Source: Oceanicola sp. 502str15 (GTDB lineage: Bacteria; Pseudomonadota; Alphaproteobacteria; Rhodobacterales; Rhodobacteraceae). Taken from it: a stretch of 64,000 nucleotides of DNA. Location of the stretch: assembly GCF_024105635.1 (NCBI RefSeq), contig NZ_WYDQ01000001.1:3162501-3226500 (forward strand), in the 5' to 3' direction. Positions 1 to 8,526 of this stretch are shown in pieces. The notes beneath the pieces were generated by a model. That model was not told where the DNA came from. It was given only the letters and a program-made list of their open reading frames with translations, and searched no databases. The translations under genes and the position numbers were made by a program. How positions within the stretch are numbered: the first letter of the stretch is position 1; the number at the start of each line of letters is the position of its first letter.

Positions 1-1604
1 TCACCTACGGCGAGAACAACAAGCAACAGGTCGGGCTGGCCTTCGGTGATGCGCTTTCCGACACGCTGGCCTATCGCTTCAGCGCCGAATGGTCGAAGAA
101 AGACAATGACATCGCCTATCCCTCGCTGGAGGGCTACGACCGCTACGACGACTTCAAGACCGACGATTATCACACCATCCGAGGCAAGCTCCTGTGGCGG
201 CCCAATGGCGGGACCGATGTGATCCTGAGCTATTCGCACAGCTTCGATGGCCCGGCCTACAACAACATCATCGGGCCCGGCTGGTTTGGCCTTGGCATCG
301 AGTATGACGACATGCGCGGCGACGATTGGGGCGTGCTGGAGCCGCTGTCGCCCGGGGCGATCACCTATCAGGAAATCCGCGAAACCACGGTAGACAACCT
401 CGGCCTCGAGGTGAAGCACGAGATTTCCAGCGCGCTGGCTTTTTCGGCGATCACCGGGCTCACCCATTCAGTCACTGGACGCCACTCGATCAACGAGGGC
501 ACGGCGGGCGAGAACTACTGGGTGGATGGCGAGTTTGACCAGACGATTTTCAGCCAGGAGTTCCGCCTCAACTACGATGATGGCGGGCTGCGCTGGGTGG
601 CAGGGCTCTATGCCGCCAAGGAACGCACCAAGGCTTTCCGCGATACCTGGATGTTCGGCTCGGTGACCGAAAATCGCAACACCATCGACGTGATGAACAC
701 CGCGCTCTTCGGCGAGGCCTCCTATGAATTCGCCCCCGGCTGGCGGGTGATCGCGGGCGGGCGGCTGGATCGCTACAGCCAGGAACAGGAGGCCAGCTCG
801 GGCGGGGTGGCGGCCCCTTCCACTAGCTACGAGGCGACGGTGTTCATCCCCAAGCTGGGGCTGACATGGGAAATCGACAGCAGGCAGCAGCTTTCGCTGG
901 TCTACCAGCAGGGCTACCGACCCGGCGGGGCGTCCTACCAGATCAGCTCGGGCTCACTCCGGGAATACGAGGCCGAGCAGGCACATAACATCGAGCTGAA
1001 CTATCGCGGCTCGTTGATGGAGGATCGCCTTAAAGTGGGTGCGAGCCTGTTCTATCAGGACTGGGACAACCAGCAGGTCGAGATCCTCGAGACCCCGGGC
1101 GACAGCACGAGTTACTACATCACCAACGCAGGCAAGTCGGTGAGCTATGGTGCCGAGTTGGAGCTGGCCTATGCGGCCTCCGACAGGCTTGATCTCTACG
1201 GCTCGCTCGGCCTGCTGCACACCGAGTTCAAGGACTTCGCCATCGGCGGCACGGACTACTCCGGCAAGCCCTTCCCGCTGGCGCCGGAAACCACGATCAC
1301 CCTCGGCTTCAACTGGCGGCAGGGTGAGGTCGGTTGGTTCGGCGGAGCGCAGGCCACCTATGTGGGTGAACGCATGAGCCGGATCGAGAATGGCGTGGTC
1401 GACCCCTCGATGCTTGATGCCTATACCGTGGTCGACGCCTCGCTCGGCTACAAATGGGACAACGGGATGAGCCTGACGGGCTATGCCAACAACCTCTTCG
1501 AGGAGCGCTACCACCAGTACGAATACGTCGAAGGCGGGCAGGGGGCCTCGGCATGGCTGGGCGAACGCCGCGAGCTCGGTGTGCGCTTCGATTACACGTT
1601 CTGA
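1..1604 (+). CDS. TonB-dependent outer-membrane receptor, C-terminal part (5' end outside window)
   Basis: The reading frame is open from base 3 to the stop at 1602-1604, giving 533 residues with no start in view, so the N-terminal signal and plug lie upstream of the window. The visible part is beta-barrel-like: alternating aromatic/polar strands, a motif near 860-960 (LTWEIDSRQQLSLVYQQGYR) typical of TonB receptor barrels, and a terminal strand ending in RFDYTF with the C-terminal aromatic expected for outer-membrane insertion. Receptors of this family import ferric siderophores, haem or other large ligands using TonB energy. The gene is followed after 11 bp by a siderophore-interacting protein, which points to a ferric siderophore. 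The ligand itself is not determinable. The ATG at 219 is internal and not the true start. Confidence 0.9.
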   Translation, partial: TYGENNKQQVGLAFGDALSDTLAYRFSAEWSKKDNDIAYPSLEGYDRYDDFKTDDYHTIRGKLLWRPNGGTDVILSYSHSFDGPAYNNIIGPGWFGLGIEYDDMRGDDWGVLEPLSPGAITYQEIRETTVDNLGLEVKHEISSALAFSAITGLTHSVTGRHSINEGTAGENYWVDGEFDQTIFSQEFRLNYDDGGLRWVAGLYAAKERTKAFRDTWMFGSVTENRNTIDVMNTALFGEASYEFAPGWRVIAGGRLDRYSQEQEASSGGVAAPSTSYEATVFIPKLGLTWEIDSRQQLSLVYQQGYRPGGASYQISSGSLREYEAEQAHNIELNYRGSLMEDRLKVGASLFYQDWDNQQVEILETPGDSTSYYITNAGKSVSYGAELELAYAASDRLDLYGSLGLLHTEFKDFAIGGTDYSGKPFPLAPETTITLGFNWRQGEVGWFGGAQATYVGERMSRIENGVVDPSMLDAYTVVDASLGYKWDNGMSLTGYANNLFEERYHQYEYVEGGQGASAWLGERRELGVRFDYTF

Positions 1605-1615
1605 GGGGCAGTCAG

Positions 1616-2626
1616 ATGCCGGAAGCCTGCACAACCCTTTCCCTGCCGAGCGATCAGTCGTTCGAGGCCTTCTCCCGCGTGGCCGAGGCCAACGGCCTGA
1701 GCGCAGACCGGAGCGAAACCGGCCTGATGATCCAGGCCCGGCTGGGGCAGATCGAACTTCGCGGCGAGGGCTCGGGCACGCTGCTGCGGATCGAGGCGCA
1801 GTCTGACGGCGATCTGCAGATCATGCGCGACCTGCTGAGCGCCCGGCTGGAGGGCATGGGGCAGAAGCCGGCTTGGAAGGGTGCGGTGGCAGGGCGCCGG
1901 CCTGCAAACCTGAGCGTGGCGCGGGTGGTCAATGTCAGGCAGCTCTCGCCGTCCTACATTCGCGTCGTCATTGAGGGTGAAGACCTGGCCCGTTTCGGGG
2001 AGGGCGGGCTTCACTTTCGGCTGCTGTTCGGCCCCGAGGGCGTGGACCTGCCTGCGACCGACGAATCCGGAGTCACCCGGTGGCCCGGCGGCATCGAGGC
2101 CTGGCATCGCCCTGTTTACACGACGCGGGAGATCACGCTCGAGGGGGCGGCTGCGCGGATCGGTTTCGATGTGTTTGTCCATGACGGGGGAAGGGTGACG
2201 GAATGGGCCCGCACGCTGCAACCCGGGGCCCGCATTGCTCTTACCGGTCCCGGCGGGAGCAAGCTGATCGCGGGGCCGCGATGGGTGGGGCTGGTGGGCG
2301 ATGAAACTGCCGTGCCGGTGATCGCCCGGCAACTCGCCGCGCAGCCGCCGGATACGCGGGGCAAGGCCGTGCTCTTCGTGCCCGACGCCGCGGATGTGCA
2401 AGAGCTTGCCCATCCGCCGGGCATGGAGGTGACATGGGTTCTGCGCAGCGTGGGGCTTTCGCCGCTCGAAGCCTTCGAGCAACTCGGTGCGCCCACTGAC
2501 GGAAGCTTCCGTTTCTTCGCCGGAGAGCGCAGTGAGGCGATGACCCTGCGGGCACGCCTCACCAAGGCCGCCGCCCCGCGCGATGGATACCAGGTCGCCG
2601 CGTACTGGACAGCGCCCGAAAGCTAG
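1616..2626 (+). CDS. Siderophore-interacting protein with N-terminal DUF2218 domain
   Basis: 336 residues. The first ~85 residues resemble DUF2218, often fused to siderophore-interacting proteins. Residues ~95-215 are the SIP FAD-binding barrel (LSPSYIRVVIEG and RPVYTTREI match the RxYTxR flavin motif of the ViuB/YqjH family). Residues ~220-336 are the SIP C-terminal NAD(P)H-binding part (GDETAVPVIARQL). Family members reduce ferric siderophores in the cytoplasm to release Fe(II). The ATG at 1616 lies 11 bp after the receptor stop with GGGGCAG just upstream. The same frame stays open further upstream inside the receptor gene, but that extension has no family similarity and is rejected. Co-transcription with the receptor is inferred from the spacing. 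Confidence 0.9.
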   Translation: MPEACTTLSLPSDQSFEAFSRVAEANGLSADRSETGLMIQARLGQIELRGEGSGTLLRIEAQSDGDLQIMRDLLSARLEGMGQKPAWKGAVAGRRPANLSVARVVNVRQLSPSYIRVVIEGEDLARFGEGGLHFRLLFGPEGVDLPATDESGVTRWPGGIEAWHRPVYTTREITLEGAAARIGFDVFVHDGGRVTEWARTLQPGARIALTGPGGSKLIAGPRWVGLVGDETAVPVIARQLAAQPPDTRGKAVLFVPDAADVQELAHPPGMEVTWVLRSVGLSPLEAFEQLGAPTDGSFRFFAGERSEAMTLRARLTKAAAPRDGYQVAAYWTAPES

Positions 2627-2672
2627 GCCGCGCCGTGGGGAAAGGGCCGGAATCCCATAAAATCATGGTTAC

Positions 2673-2684
2673 ATGCACTTGCAT
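2673..2684. promoter_or_regulatory. Short inverted repeat upstream of the second TonB receptor
   Basis: ATGCA-CT-TGCAT, a perfect 5-bp inverted repeat in the AT-rich part of the 137-bp gap between the siderophore-interacting protein and the next receptor. Iron-regulated receptors normally have operators here, but this does not match a Fur, Irr or RirA consensus that I can recognise. The assignment as an operator is only positional. Confidence 0.2.
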
Positions 2685-2763
2685 TAAATAACTTCCTCCT
2701 CTACGGCACGGGGTAGCCAAGCCTCTGAGCCCAGCCAGGACTGACGACACTCAGGGGACACAA

Positions 2764-4716
2764 ATGCCACTCATCTTCCGCCGCAACCCTCATGCTGCTT
2801 CCTGCTCCGCGTTTGCGCTGATAGCGCTCTCGAGCGGTGCCCTGCACGCGCAGGACGCCACCGCCGTTTTCACCCTCGATCCGATCATCGTTCAGCAGCG
2901 CGACGAGCTTGGCGATGAGGCTGACCGCGCCACCTCTGCCTACGTGTCCGACCGTGAGCTGGAGCGCGCCCGCACCGGCGACCTGAAAGACGTGTTCTCG
3001 GGCATCGCCTCCGTCTCCGTCGGCGGGGCACTGCCGCTGACCCAGAAGATCTTCGTCAACGGCGTCGACATGCTGAACCTCGGGGTGACGGTTGATGGCA
3101 CGGCTCAGAACAACCGCGCCTTTCACCACGTTTCGGCCAACGCGATCGACCCCGGCCTGCTGAAGCAGGTTCGCGCCGATGCCACGGTGTCGCCGGCCGA
3201 TGCCGGGCCCTATGCGCTCGCTGGTTCGGTGGTGTTCGAAACCGTGGATGCATCCGACATTCTCGAACCGGGCGACAGCTTCGGCGGCAATCTGCGCCTG
3301 TCTTTCGGCGACAACGGCCAGACGCTGCAATCGGCGCTCACCTTGGCCGGTCAGCAGGGCGGCTTCGAGTGGCTTCTCTACGGCAAATCCGCCGATGGCG
3401 AGGACTATGAAGACGGCGATGGCACCCGCATCTACGGCACAAGTGCCGCGCTGGAGAGCTACCTCGGCAAGCTCTCCTACGAGAACAACGGTCACCGCTT
3501 CGAGTTCTCGGCCCAGCGGCTGATGGACAGCTCGCTGCGTCAGGCGCGCGCGAACTTCGGCGGCTTTGGCGGGGTGGATGACGACCTGCTGCTCTACAAC
3601 ACCACGCGCGAGAGCTATTCCTTCGTCTACGAAACCCCCGATGCCACCGGCATGTGGGATCCGCGGGTGCACATCGGCTACTCCGAAAGCGAAATCGTGA
3701 AGCCCGACCCGTGGGACAGCAACGGACGCTCCGGCACCTTCTCGACCACCTTGCAGAACACTTTCCACTTCAGCGAAGGCAACACGGTGACGGCCGGGAT
3801 CGACTACCAGGATCGGTTCGGCAACTACCTGAGCCCGACCTATTCCGAAGATCAGACCGAAGAGTCGCAGAATGTCGGCATCTTTGCACAGGCGCGTCTG
3901 CAGCCAACCGACCGGCTGAAGGTGTCGTTCGGCGCCCGCTACGACAGGCAAAGCTTTACCGGCGTGAACGGCTTTGAGGGAGACTTCTCCGGCTGGTCCG
4001 GCAACGCCTCGCTGGCGTTCGCCGCGACCGAGGAGCTCACCCTGCGCGGCGGGATGTCTTCCGTTTTCGGCGGCCTCGTGATCGAAGACAACTACGAGTA
4101 CTGGCGGATGCTGGCCCCAACGGCCTATGACGGCTTGGAGGCAGCGCGGGCCGACAATGCGACCATCGGGTTCGACTGGACGCGTGGCGAGTTGACGCTT
4201 TCCGGCGAGGTCTTCGTGACCGAGATCAAGAACGCGCGGAGCAGCACCAGCAACTTCGATTTCAAGAGCAAGGGTTTCAACCTCGGTGCCACCTACGGCT
4301 GGACCACCGGCTTTGCCCGCATGACGCTGTCGCACAGCGACGTGGAAATCAACGGCGCGCCGGGCGAGGGCTTTACCGCGCAGGACTACGGCGCACCGCT
4401 TGGTACACTGGTTGCCTTCGAGATCGAGCAGGAAACCCGCGTTGACGGGCTGAAGGTCGGTGGCGGGCTGGACGTGGCGCTGGACTACGATTTCGACGAC
4501 CCGTCCCTGAACGACTTCGATGGCTACACCGTGGTGAACGCATGGGCCGAATATGTTCCGCCGAGCACGCCGAACCTGACCATCCGCGCCGAGGTGAACA
4601 ACCTGTTCGACGAGCAATACGCCGACCGCGCGACCTACGGCGGCGAATACGGCACGATCACCCAGTTGCGCGAGCCGGGCCGCACCATATCGCTGGTGGC
4701 CGTGGCCAAGTTCTGA
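2764..4716 (+). CDS. TonB-dependent receptor (complete)
   Basis: 650 residues with an N-terminal signal peptide (hydrophobic ~14-28, cleavage likely after ALHA-QD). The plug domain follows (residues ~35-150), with DRELERARTGDLKDVFSGI and VNGVDMLNLGVTVDGTAQNN resembling the haem/ferrisiderophore-type receptor plugs. The rest is a ~22-stranded barrel ending in a C-terminal TISLVAVAKF strand. NLFDEQYADRATYG near the end is the classic TonB-box-distal signature. It would bind an iron chelate or haem at the outer membrane. It follows the SIP gene by 137 bp and probably has its own promoter. A GGGGACA purine stretch precedes the ATG. The ligand (haem or siderophore) is not resolved by sequence alone. 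Confidence 0.92.
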   Translation: MPLIFRRNPHAASCSAFALIALSSGALHAQDATAVFTLDPIIVQQRDELGDEADRATSAYVSDRELERARTGDLKDVFSGIASVSVGGALPLTQKIFVNGVDMLNLGVTVDGTAQNNRAFHHVSANAIDPGLLKQVRADATVSPADAGPYALAGSVVFETVDASDILEPGDSFGGNLRLSFGDNGQTLQSALTLAGQQGGFEWLLYGKSADGEDYEDGDGTRIYGTSAALESYLGKLSYENNGHRFEFSAQRLMDSSLRQARANFGGFGGVDDDLLLYNTTRESYSFVYETPDATGMWDPRVHIGYSESEIVKPDPWDSNGRSGTFSTTLQNTFHFSEGNTVTAGIDYQDRFGNYLSPTYSEDQTEESQNVGIFAQARLQPTDRLKVSFGARYDRQSFTGVNGFEGDFSGWSGNASLAFAATEELTLRGGMSSVFGGLVIEDNYEYWRMLAPTAYDGLEAARADNATIGFDWTRGELTLSGEVFVTEIKNARSSTSNFDFKSKGFNLGATYGWTTGFARMTLSHSDVEINGAPGEGFTAQDYGAPLGTLVAFEIEQETRVDGLKVGGGLDVALDYDFDDPSLNDFDGYTVVNAWAEYVPPSTPNLTIRAEVNNLFDEQYADRATYGGEYGTITQLREPGRTISLVAVAKF

Positions 4717-4739
4717 GCCCGGAGCCATCCGGCAGACAG

Positions 4740-4768
4740 ACGCCGCCGGTTCCCAGCATCGGCGGCGT
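4740..4768. terminator. Candidate bidirectional terminator hairpin
   Basis: A perfect 9-bp inverted repeat, ACGCCGCCG (4740-4748) and CGGCGGCGT (4760-4768), sits between the convergent receptor and MarR genes. The T-tract after it is poor (TTATC), so intrinsic termination is plausible but not certain. Confidence 0.45.
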
Positions 4769-4770
4769 TA

Positions 4771-5247
4771 TCAATCGTAGAGGCGGATGAGCAGGCGAGC
4801 CAGCGCGTAGGTTTCGTCAATCGAGAGACGGGTTCCGATCTCTTCGGCGATGGCCGCTTGATAGACCTCCCAGATCCGAGAATGCATTCCCTTGCCCTCC
4901 CCGGTGAGCCTCAGCACCTTGCCGCGTCCCGGACCAGGCGCGGCGGCGCTGGCGATCCAGCCCTCCTCTTCCAGGCGGGCGGCGTGGCGCGAGAGGGCAT
5001 ATTGCGCGGTGAAAAGCTTGCGCTCCAGCGTTGCCATGAGCAGCCCGTCCGGGCCGGCCCGCTCAAGCTCCAGCAGGATCTCGTACCAGACCGGATCTCC
5101 CACGCCGATATCGCGCAGGGCACGGGCGATGCGGGCGCCGGTGCTGCGGTGGATGCGCAGCATGTTGAACCACACACGGTTGGCGCCCATCGCCGGGTCG
5201 CCGTCATTGGCAAAGAGATCGGCGCGGCCGCTGGTCCGGTCTTCCAT
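4771..5247 (-). CDS. MarR-family transcriptional regulator
   Basis: 158 residues from ATG 5247. It has the MarR winged-helix layout: N-terminal dimerisation helix, an HTH region around GLLMATLERKLFTAQYALSRHAARLEEEGWI, and a wing-like segment around GRGKVLRLTGEGKG followed by a C-terminal helix. MarR proteins are dimeric repressors or activators released by small ligands or redox signals. It lies 73 bp downstream of the ABC transporter on the same strand and is convergent with the receptor gene, so it may regulate this iron-associated block. That is inferred from position. In-frame sequence continues upstream of 5247 into the transporter gene but has no family similarity. Confidence 0.85.
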   Translation of the reverse strand: MEDRTSGRADLFANDGDPAMGANRVWFNMLRIHRSTGARIARALRDIGVGDPVWYEILLELERAGPDGLLMATLERKLFTAQYALSRHAARLEEEGWIASAAAPGPGRGKVLRLTGEGKGMHSRIWEVYQAAIAEEIGTRLSIDETYALARLLIRLYD

Positions 5248-5320
5248 GCTGGTCCCCTTGCTGGTCTGGCCTCGTGTCTCTACCGCGCCAAGGCGCAGCG
5301 GGCCAGCCGGAAGGGCAAGC

Positions 5321-7021
5321 TCAGATGATGAGCGCGTGATAGGCAGCCTGCCGCGCTGCAAGCTCGTCGTGGGTGCCGATCTCCACGATCCGGCCCTGGT
5401 CGAGCACGATAATCCGATCCGCATCGCGGATGGTATTGAGCCTGTGTGCAATGGTCAGTGTCGTGCGCCCCTCTGAGAGCCGCGACAGGGCGGCCTGCAC
5501 CTCGCGCTCGGTGCCGCGATCGAGGGCAGAGGTTGCCTCGTCCAACAGCAGGATCGGCGGGTTTTTCAGGAAGACGCGAGCAATCGCCACCCGCTGGCGC
5601 TGGCCGCCGGAGAGCATCACGCCCCGTTCGCCCACCAGCGTATCGAGCCCATCGGGCAACTCACCGACCAGCTCCGAAAGCTGTGCATTCTCGACCGCCG
5701 CGGCAACCGCGGATTCATCCGCCCCGAGCGCCCCATAGGCGATGTTGTCCCGCAATGTGCCGCCAAACAGGAACACATCCTGGCTCACAAGTCCGACCTG
5801 CCGGCGCAACGAGGCCAGCGTCATGTCGCGGATCGGGATTCCGTCGATGCGGATCTCGCCTGCGCTCGGCTCGTAGAAGCGCGGCACAAGTGCCGCCAGC
5901 GTGGTCTTTCCAGCCCCGGAATGGCCAACCAGCGCCACCTGCTCGCCGGGCGCGATCTCGAGGTCGATGTCATGCAGCACGCCACGGGCGCCGTCATAGG
6001 CAAAGCTCACCCGCTCGAAGGTGATCGCTCCGGTCAGCGCGGGGGCTTCCCGCGCGCCCACGGCATCTGTGATCTGGGGGGCGGTATCCATCAGTTCCAG
6101 ATAGCGGCGGAAGCCCGCGATCCCGCGTGGATAGAGTTCCAGAACGGCGGCGATCTTTTCCAGCGGGCGGAAGAACACGCCGACCAGCAGCAGGAAAGCC
6201 ACGTAGGAACCGGTGCTGAGGCTGCCCTGAAACACGTAGCCCGCGCCAACCACCATCACCACGACCTGCACAACCCGCAGGCCCATGTAGTGCAGCGCTG
6301 AGACGCCCGCCATGATCCGGTAGGCCTCGAGCTTGGTGGTGCGGTAGCGTGTGTTGTCGGCCCCGAACAGTGCGCGCTCGTGCGGCTCGTTGGTAAAGGC
6401 CTGCACCACGCGGATTCCGCCGATGCTCTCTTCCAGCCGCACGTTGAAGGCGCCCACCCGGGCATAGATCGCCTGCCAGGCCCGGGTCATCCGCCCACCG
6501 TAATGGGCCAGCAACCAGGCCATGACCGGCACGATCACGAGCGTGATCAGAGCGAGGTGCGGGTGCAGCCATAGCATGAGCGCGAAGGCCCCGATGAAGG
6601 TCATGATCGCGATGAAAAGATCTTCCGGCCCATGGTGCGCGACCTCGCCGATCTCTTCGAGGTCTCGGGTTACGCGCGCCACCAGCTTGCCCGTCTCGGC
6701 GCGGTCGAACCACGACCAGCTGAGCCGTGTGAGCCTGTCGAACGCACGGGCGCGCATCTCGGTCTCGATGTTGATGCCCAGCATATGGCCCCAGTAGGTG
6801 ACAATGGCCATGAGCACGGTGTTGATCAGGTAGACCGCGACAAGCCCCGCAGCCGCCAGAACGGTAAGCGGCCAGTCGCCCTGCGGCAGCAGCGTGTCGA
6901 TGAAGCCCGCGATAGCGAGCGGAAAGGCAAGTTCCAACAGGCCCGAGGCCACGGCACAGCCGAAATCGAGCCAGAAGAGCCGCATGTGCGGGCGGTAGTA
7001 TTCGAAGAAAAGCCGGATCAT
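5321..7021 (-). CDS. ABC transporter, fused transmembrane and ATPase half-transporter
   Basis: 566 residues. Residues ~1-310 form a six-helix type IV (exporter-fold) membrane domain. Residues ~330-566 form the ATPase, with Walker A GHSGAGKTT, Q-loop (LVSQDVFLFGG), signature LSGGQRQRVAIAR, Walker B ILLLDEATSALD and H-loop IAHRLNT. Start chosen at ATG 7021 (MIRLFFEYYRP) because the further upstream frame is low-complexity. Homodimers of this type export lipids, peptides or drugs. A subset next to siderophore genes (IrtAB/YbtPQ-like) moves siderophores, and the neighbouring receptors and SIP protein suggest such a role here. No partner half-transporter is in view, so a homodimer is likely. Confidence 0.92.
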   Translation of the reverse strand: MIRLFFEYYRPHMRLFWLDFGCAVASGLLELAFPLAIAGFIDTLLPQGDWPLTVLAAAGLVAVYLINTVLMAIVTYWGHMLGINIETEMRARAFDRLTRLSWSWFDRAETGKLVARVTRDLEEIGEVAHHGPEDLFIAIMTFIGAFALMLWLHPHLALITLVIVPVMAWLLAHYGGRMTRAWQAIYARVGAFNVRLEESIGGIRVVQAFTNEPHERALFGADNTRYRTTKLEAYRIMAGVSALHYMGLRVVQVVVMVVGAGYVFQGSLSTGSYVAFLLLVGVFFRPLEKIAAVLELYPRGIAGFRRYLELMDTAPQITDAVGAREAPALTGAITFERVSFAYDGARGVLHDIDLEIAPGEQVALVGHSGAGKTTLAALVPRFYEPSAGEIRIDGIPIRDMTLASLRRQVGLVSQDVFLFGGTLRDNIAYGALGADESAVAAAVENAQLSELVGELPDGLDTLVGERGVMLSGGQRQRVAIARVFLKNPPILLLDEATSALDRGTEREVQAALSRLSEGRTTLTIAHRLNTIRDADRIIVLDQGRIVEIGTHDELAARQAAYHALII

Positions 7022-7366
7022 CAGGCGGGCGCTCGGAGCAGGGCTACAGTCCCCGTCGGGATAGGCCGTGCGGCCCCCGAGGTCCACCGATGAAGCTCGG
7101 GCTTGCAAGTTGGGTTCCGCTTATTGCAATCGGCCTGGTGGACCGGGAGGGTGGCGGCTCATGGCGAGCAACTGCGTAACTTCCGAAGGGTATGTAAGCC
7201 GTATGCGGACGCTGGAAGCGTGGCTGGCTACGTCACGTTCTCTGAAGTGAGGTCGGCGTCCGAGGCGCGATCGCGTCTTTTGGCCTGCTGATTAAAGCCA
7301 GCCTGCGATCATCTTCGCCTCGGAACACATTCAGGCGGCTTCACCCATTCAGTGAAATGCTCCCGT
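7022..7366. other. Intergenic region, 345 bp, no gene
   Basis: No supported coding frame. It must hold the promoter of the leftward ABC transporter/MarR pair and the end of the leftward dioxygenase transcript. Two TTGCAA hexamers occur at 7103 and 7124, but they are 21 bp apart and do not form the 12-bp-phased palindrome found elsewhere, so they are not called as operators. I found no convincing intrinsic terminator. Confidence 0.5.
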
Positions 7367-8485
7367 TCAGGCCTGGCGGCGTGCGAGCTGCGCGTCGAGC
7401 GCCTCGGCGAGCTGGTCTTCGCTCCAGTCTTCCTTTACGGCGCGCAACAGAAGGCCCTGCTGGCTTTCGGGCGCCAGGCCGCCGATGGGCGGATCGCTGT
7501 CAAGGTTGGTGGGGAAGGCATAGCCTTCGGCGGTTGCGGCGATGGCCAGCCGCAGCATCTCGTCATCCAGCCCCTTGAGGTGCGGGAAGACGGCTCGCGC
7601 CATGCCTGCCCGGTCGAGCGATTCCATTGCGCGCACCATGGTGGAAGAGGCTTGGAGCAGGTTGACCATCCTCACCACGTCATTGGTCCGGTTCTCCCCG
7701 GCGGCATGGAACAGTGCCGGCGAGAAGAAGATGCAATCACCCTTCTCCAGGGGCAGTTGCACGAAGTTCTCCTCAAAGTAATTGCGGAACTCCGGCAGCG
7801 CCGCAGCGGCATAGCCCTGCGGATAGACTTGGCTATAGGGCAGCAGCTTGGTCGGCCCCGCCTCGACGGGCACATTCACATGAGCGACACCGCCCTGAAG
7901 CAGGAAGAGGTGCGAGTGGCGGTGCACGGGCTCAGGATACTGGCGCAGGAGCGCGTCGGTCATGAAACCCAGATGATAATCGCGATGCGGATTCTGCGGC
8001 TTGCCACCGGGTCGAACCTGGTTGACCTGCGCCGCCATCTGGTAGCCGGGGCCGAGCCATGCGCGGTAAAGCACATCAATCGCCGGGTTGGTGACATAGC
8101 GCAGGAAGACTTCGGGCGCTTTCAGGCAAAGCTTCTGGTGCGAGTTCCAAATCCGGTCATTTGCCCCGGCCTTGGCGAAGTGATCGGCGGCAGCAATCCC
8201 GGCGGCTTTCTCCTCTTCGATGATCTCGCGGAAGACCTCCGTGGCCGCATTGATGGCATCGTTGTCCCGGAAAGCCTGCTTCAGCACCATCACGCCTGGG
8301 CCCTGCTCGAACAGCTTTGTCCACTCCGGGATCAGCCCGTCGTGTACCGCCGTTCCATCATAGACCGGAATCTTGCTCTGTATATCAACCGCACCGGGGT
8401 AATCCTCGGGGCGTGTTTCGCGCTCGACCGAGGCCTTGAAGTCGTCAAGGCTCAAGCGGTCGAGGAATGTCGCTGACTTGTTCAT
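7367..8485 (-). CDS. Phytanoyl-CoA dioxygenase-family Fe(II)/2-oxoglutarate enzyme (copy 1)
   Basis: 372 residues from ATG 8485, preceded by GGGAGGA. The double-stranded beta-helix metal triad is visible: H167-x-D169 in NPHRDYHLGF, distal H260 in PALFHAAG, and an arginine (R272 or R266) that would hold 2-oxoglutarate. These support an active Fe(II)/2OG oxygenase that would hydroxylate or oxidatively demethylate a small substrate using O2. It is clearly paralogous to the protein at 14180-15358 (shared WLGPGYQM, PGGK, HRDYHLGFMT, LPYSQ, EGYAFPTNLD), but shorter at the N-terminus. It follows a Gfo/Idh/MocA gene by 41 bp in the same direction. The substrate is unknown, and acyl-CoA hydroxylation is not implied by the family name. 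Confidence 0.88.
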   Translation of the reverse strand: MNKSATFLDRLSLDDFKASVERETRPEDYPGAVDIQSKIPVYDGTAVHDGLIPEWTKLFEQGPGVMVLKQAFRDNDAINAATEVFREIIEEEKAAGIAAADHFAKAGANDRIWNSHQKLCLKAPEVFLRYVTNPAIDVLYRAWLGPGYQMAAQVNQVRPGGKPQNPHRDYHLGFMTDALLRQYPEPVHRHSHLFLLQGGVAHVNVPVEAGPTKLLPYSQVYPQGYAAAALPEFRNYFEENFVQLPLEKGDCIFFSPALFHAAGENRTNDVVRMVNLLQASSTMVRAMESLDRAGMARAVFPHLKGLDDEMLRLAIAATAEGYAFPTNLDSDPPIGGLAPESQQGLLLRAVKEDWSEDQLAEALDAQLARRQA

Positions 8486-8526
8486 ATCTGTCCTCCCTTG
8501 ATAGCTTCCCGGCGCGTGGCCGAGGG

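Noticed and set aside
2701..4728. A 675-codon open frame antisense to the second TonB receptor
   Set aside because: It mirrors the receptor's codon bias in GC-rich DNA, has no recognisable domain and lacks a ribosome-binding site. The plus-strand receptor has a signal peptide and family motifs.
7103..7129. Two TTGCAA hexamers upstream of the ABC half-transporter
   Set aside because: Spaced 21 bp, not 12, and they do not form TGCAA-N6-TTGCA. The hexamer alone is expected several times in 64 kb.
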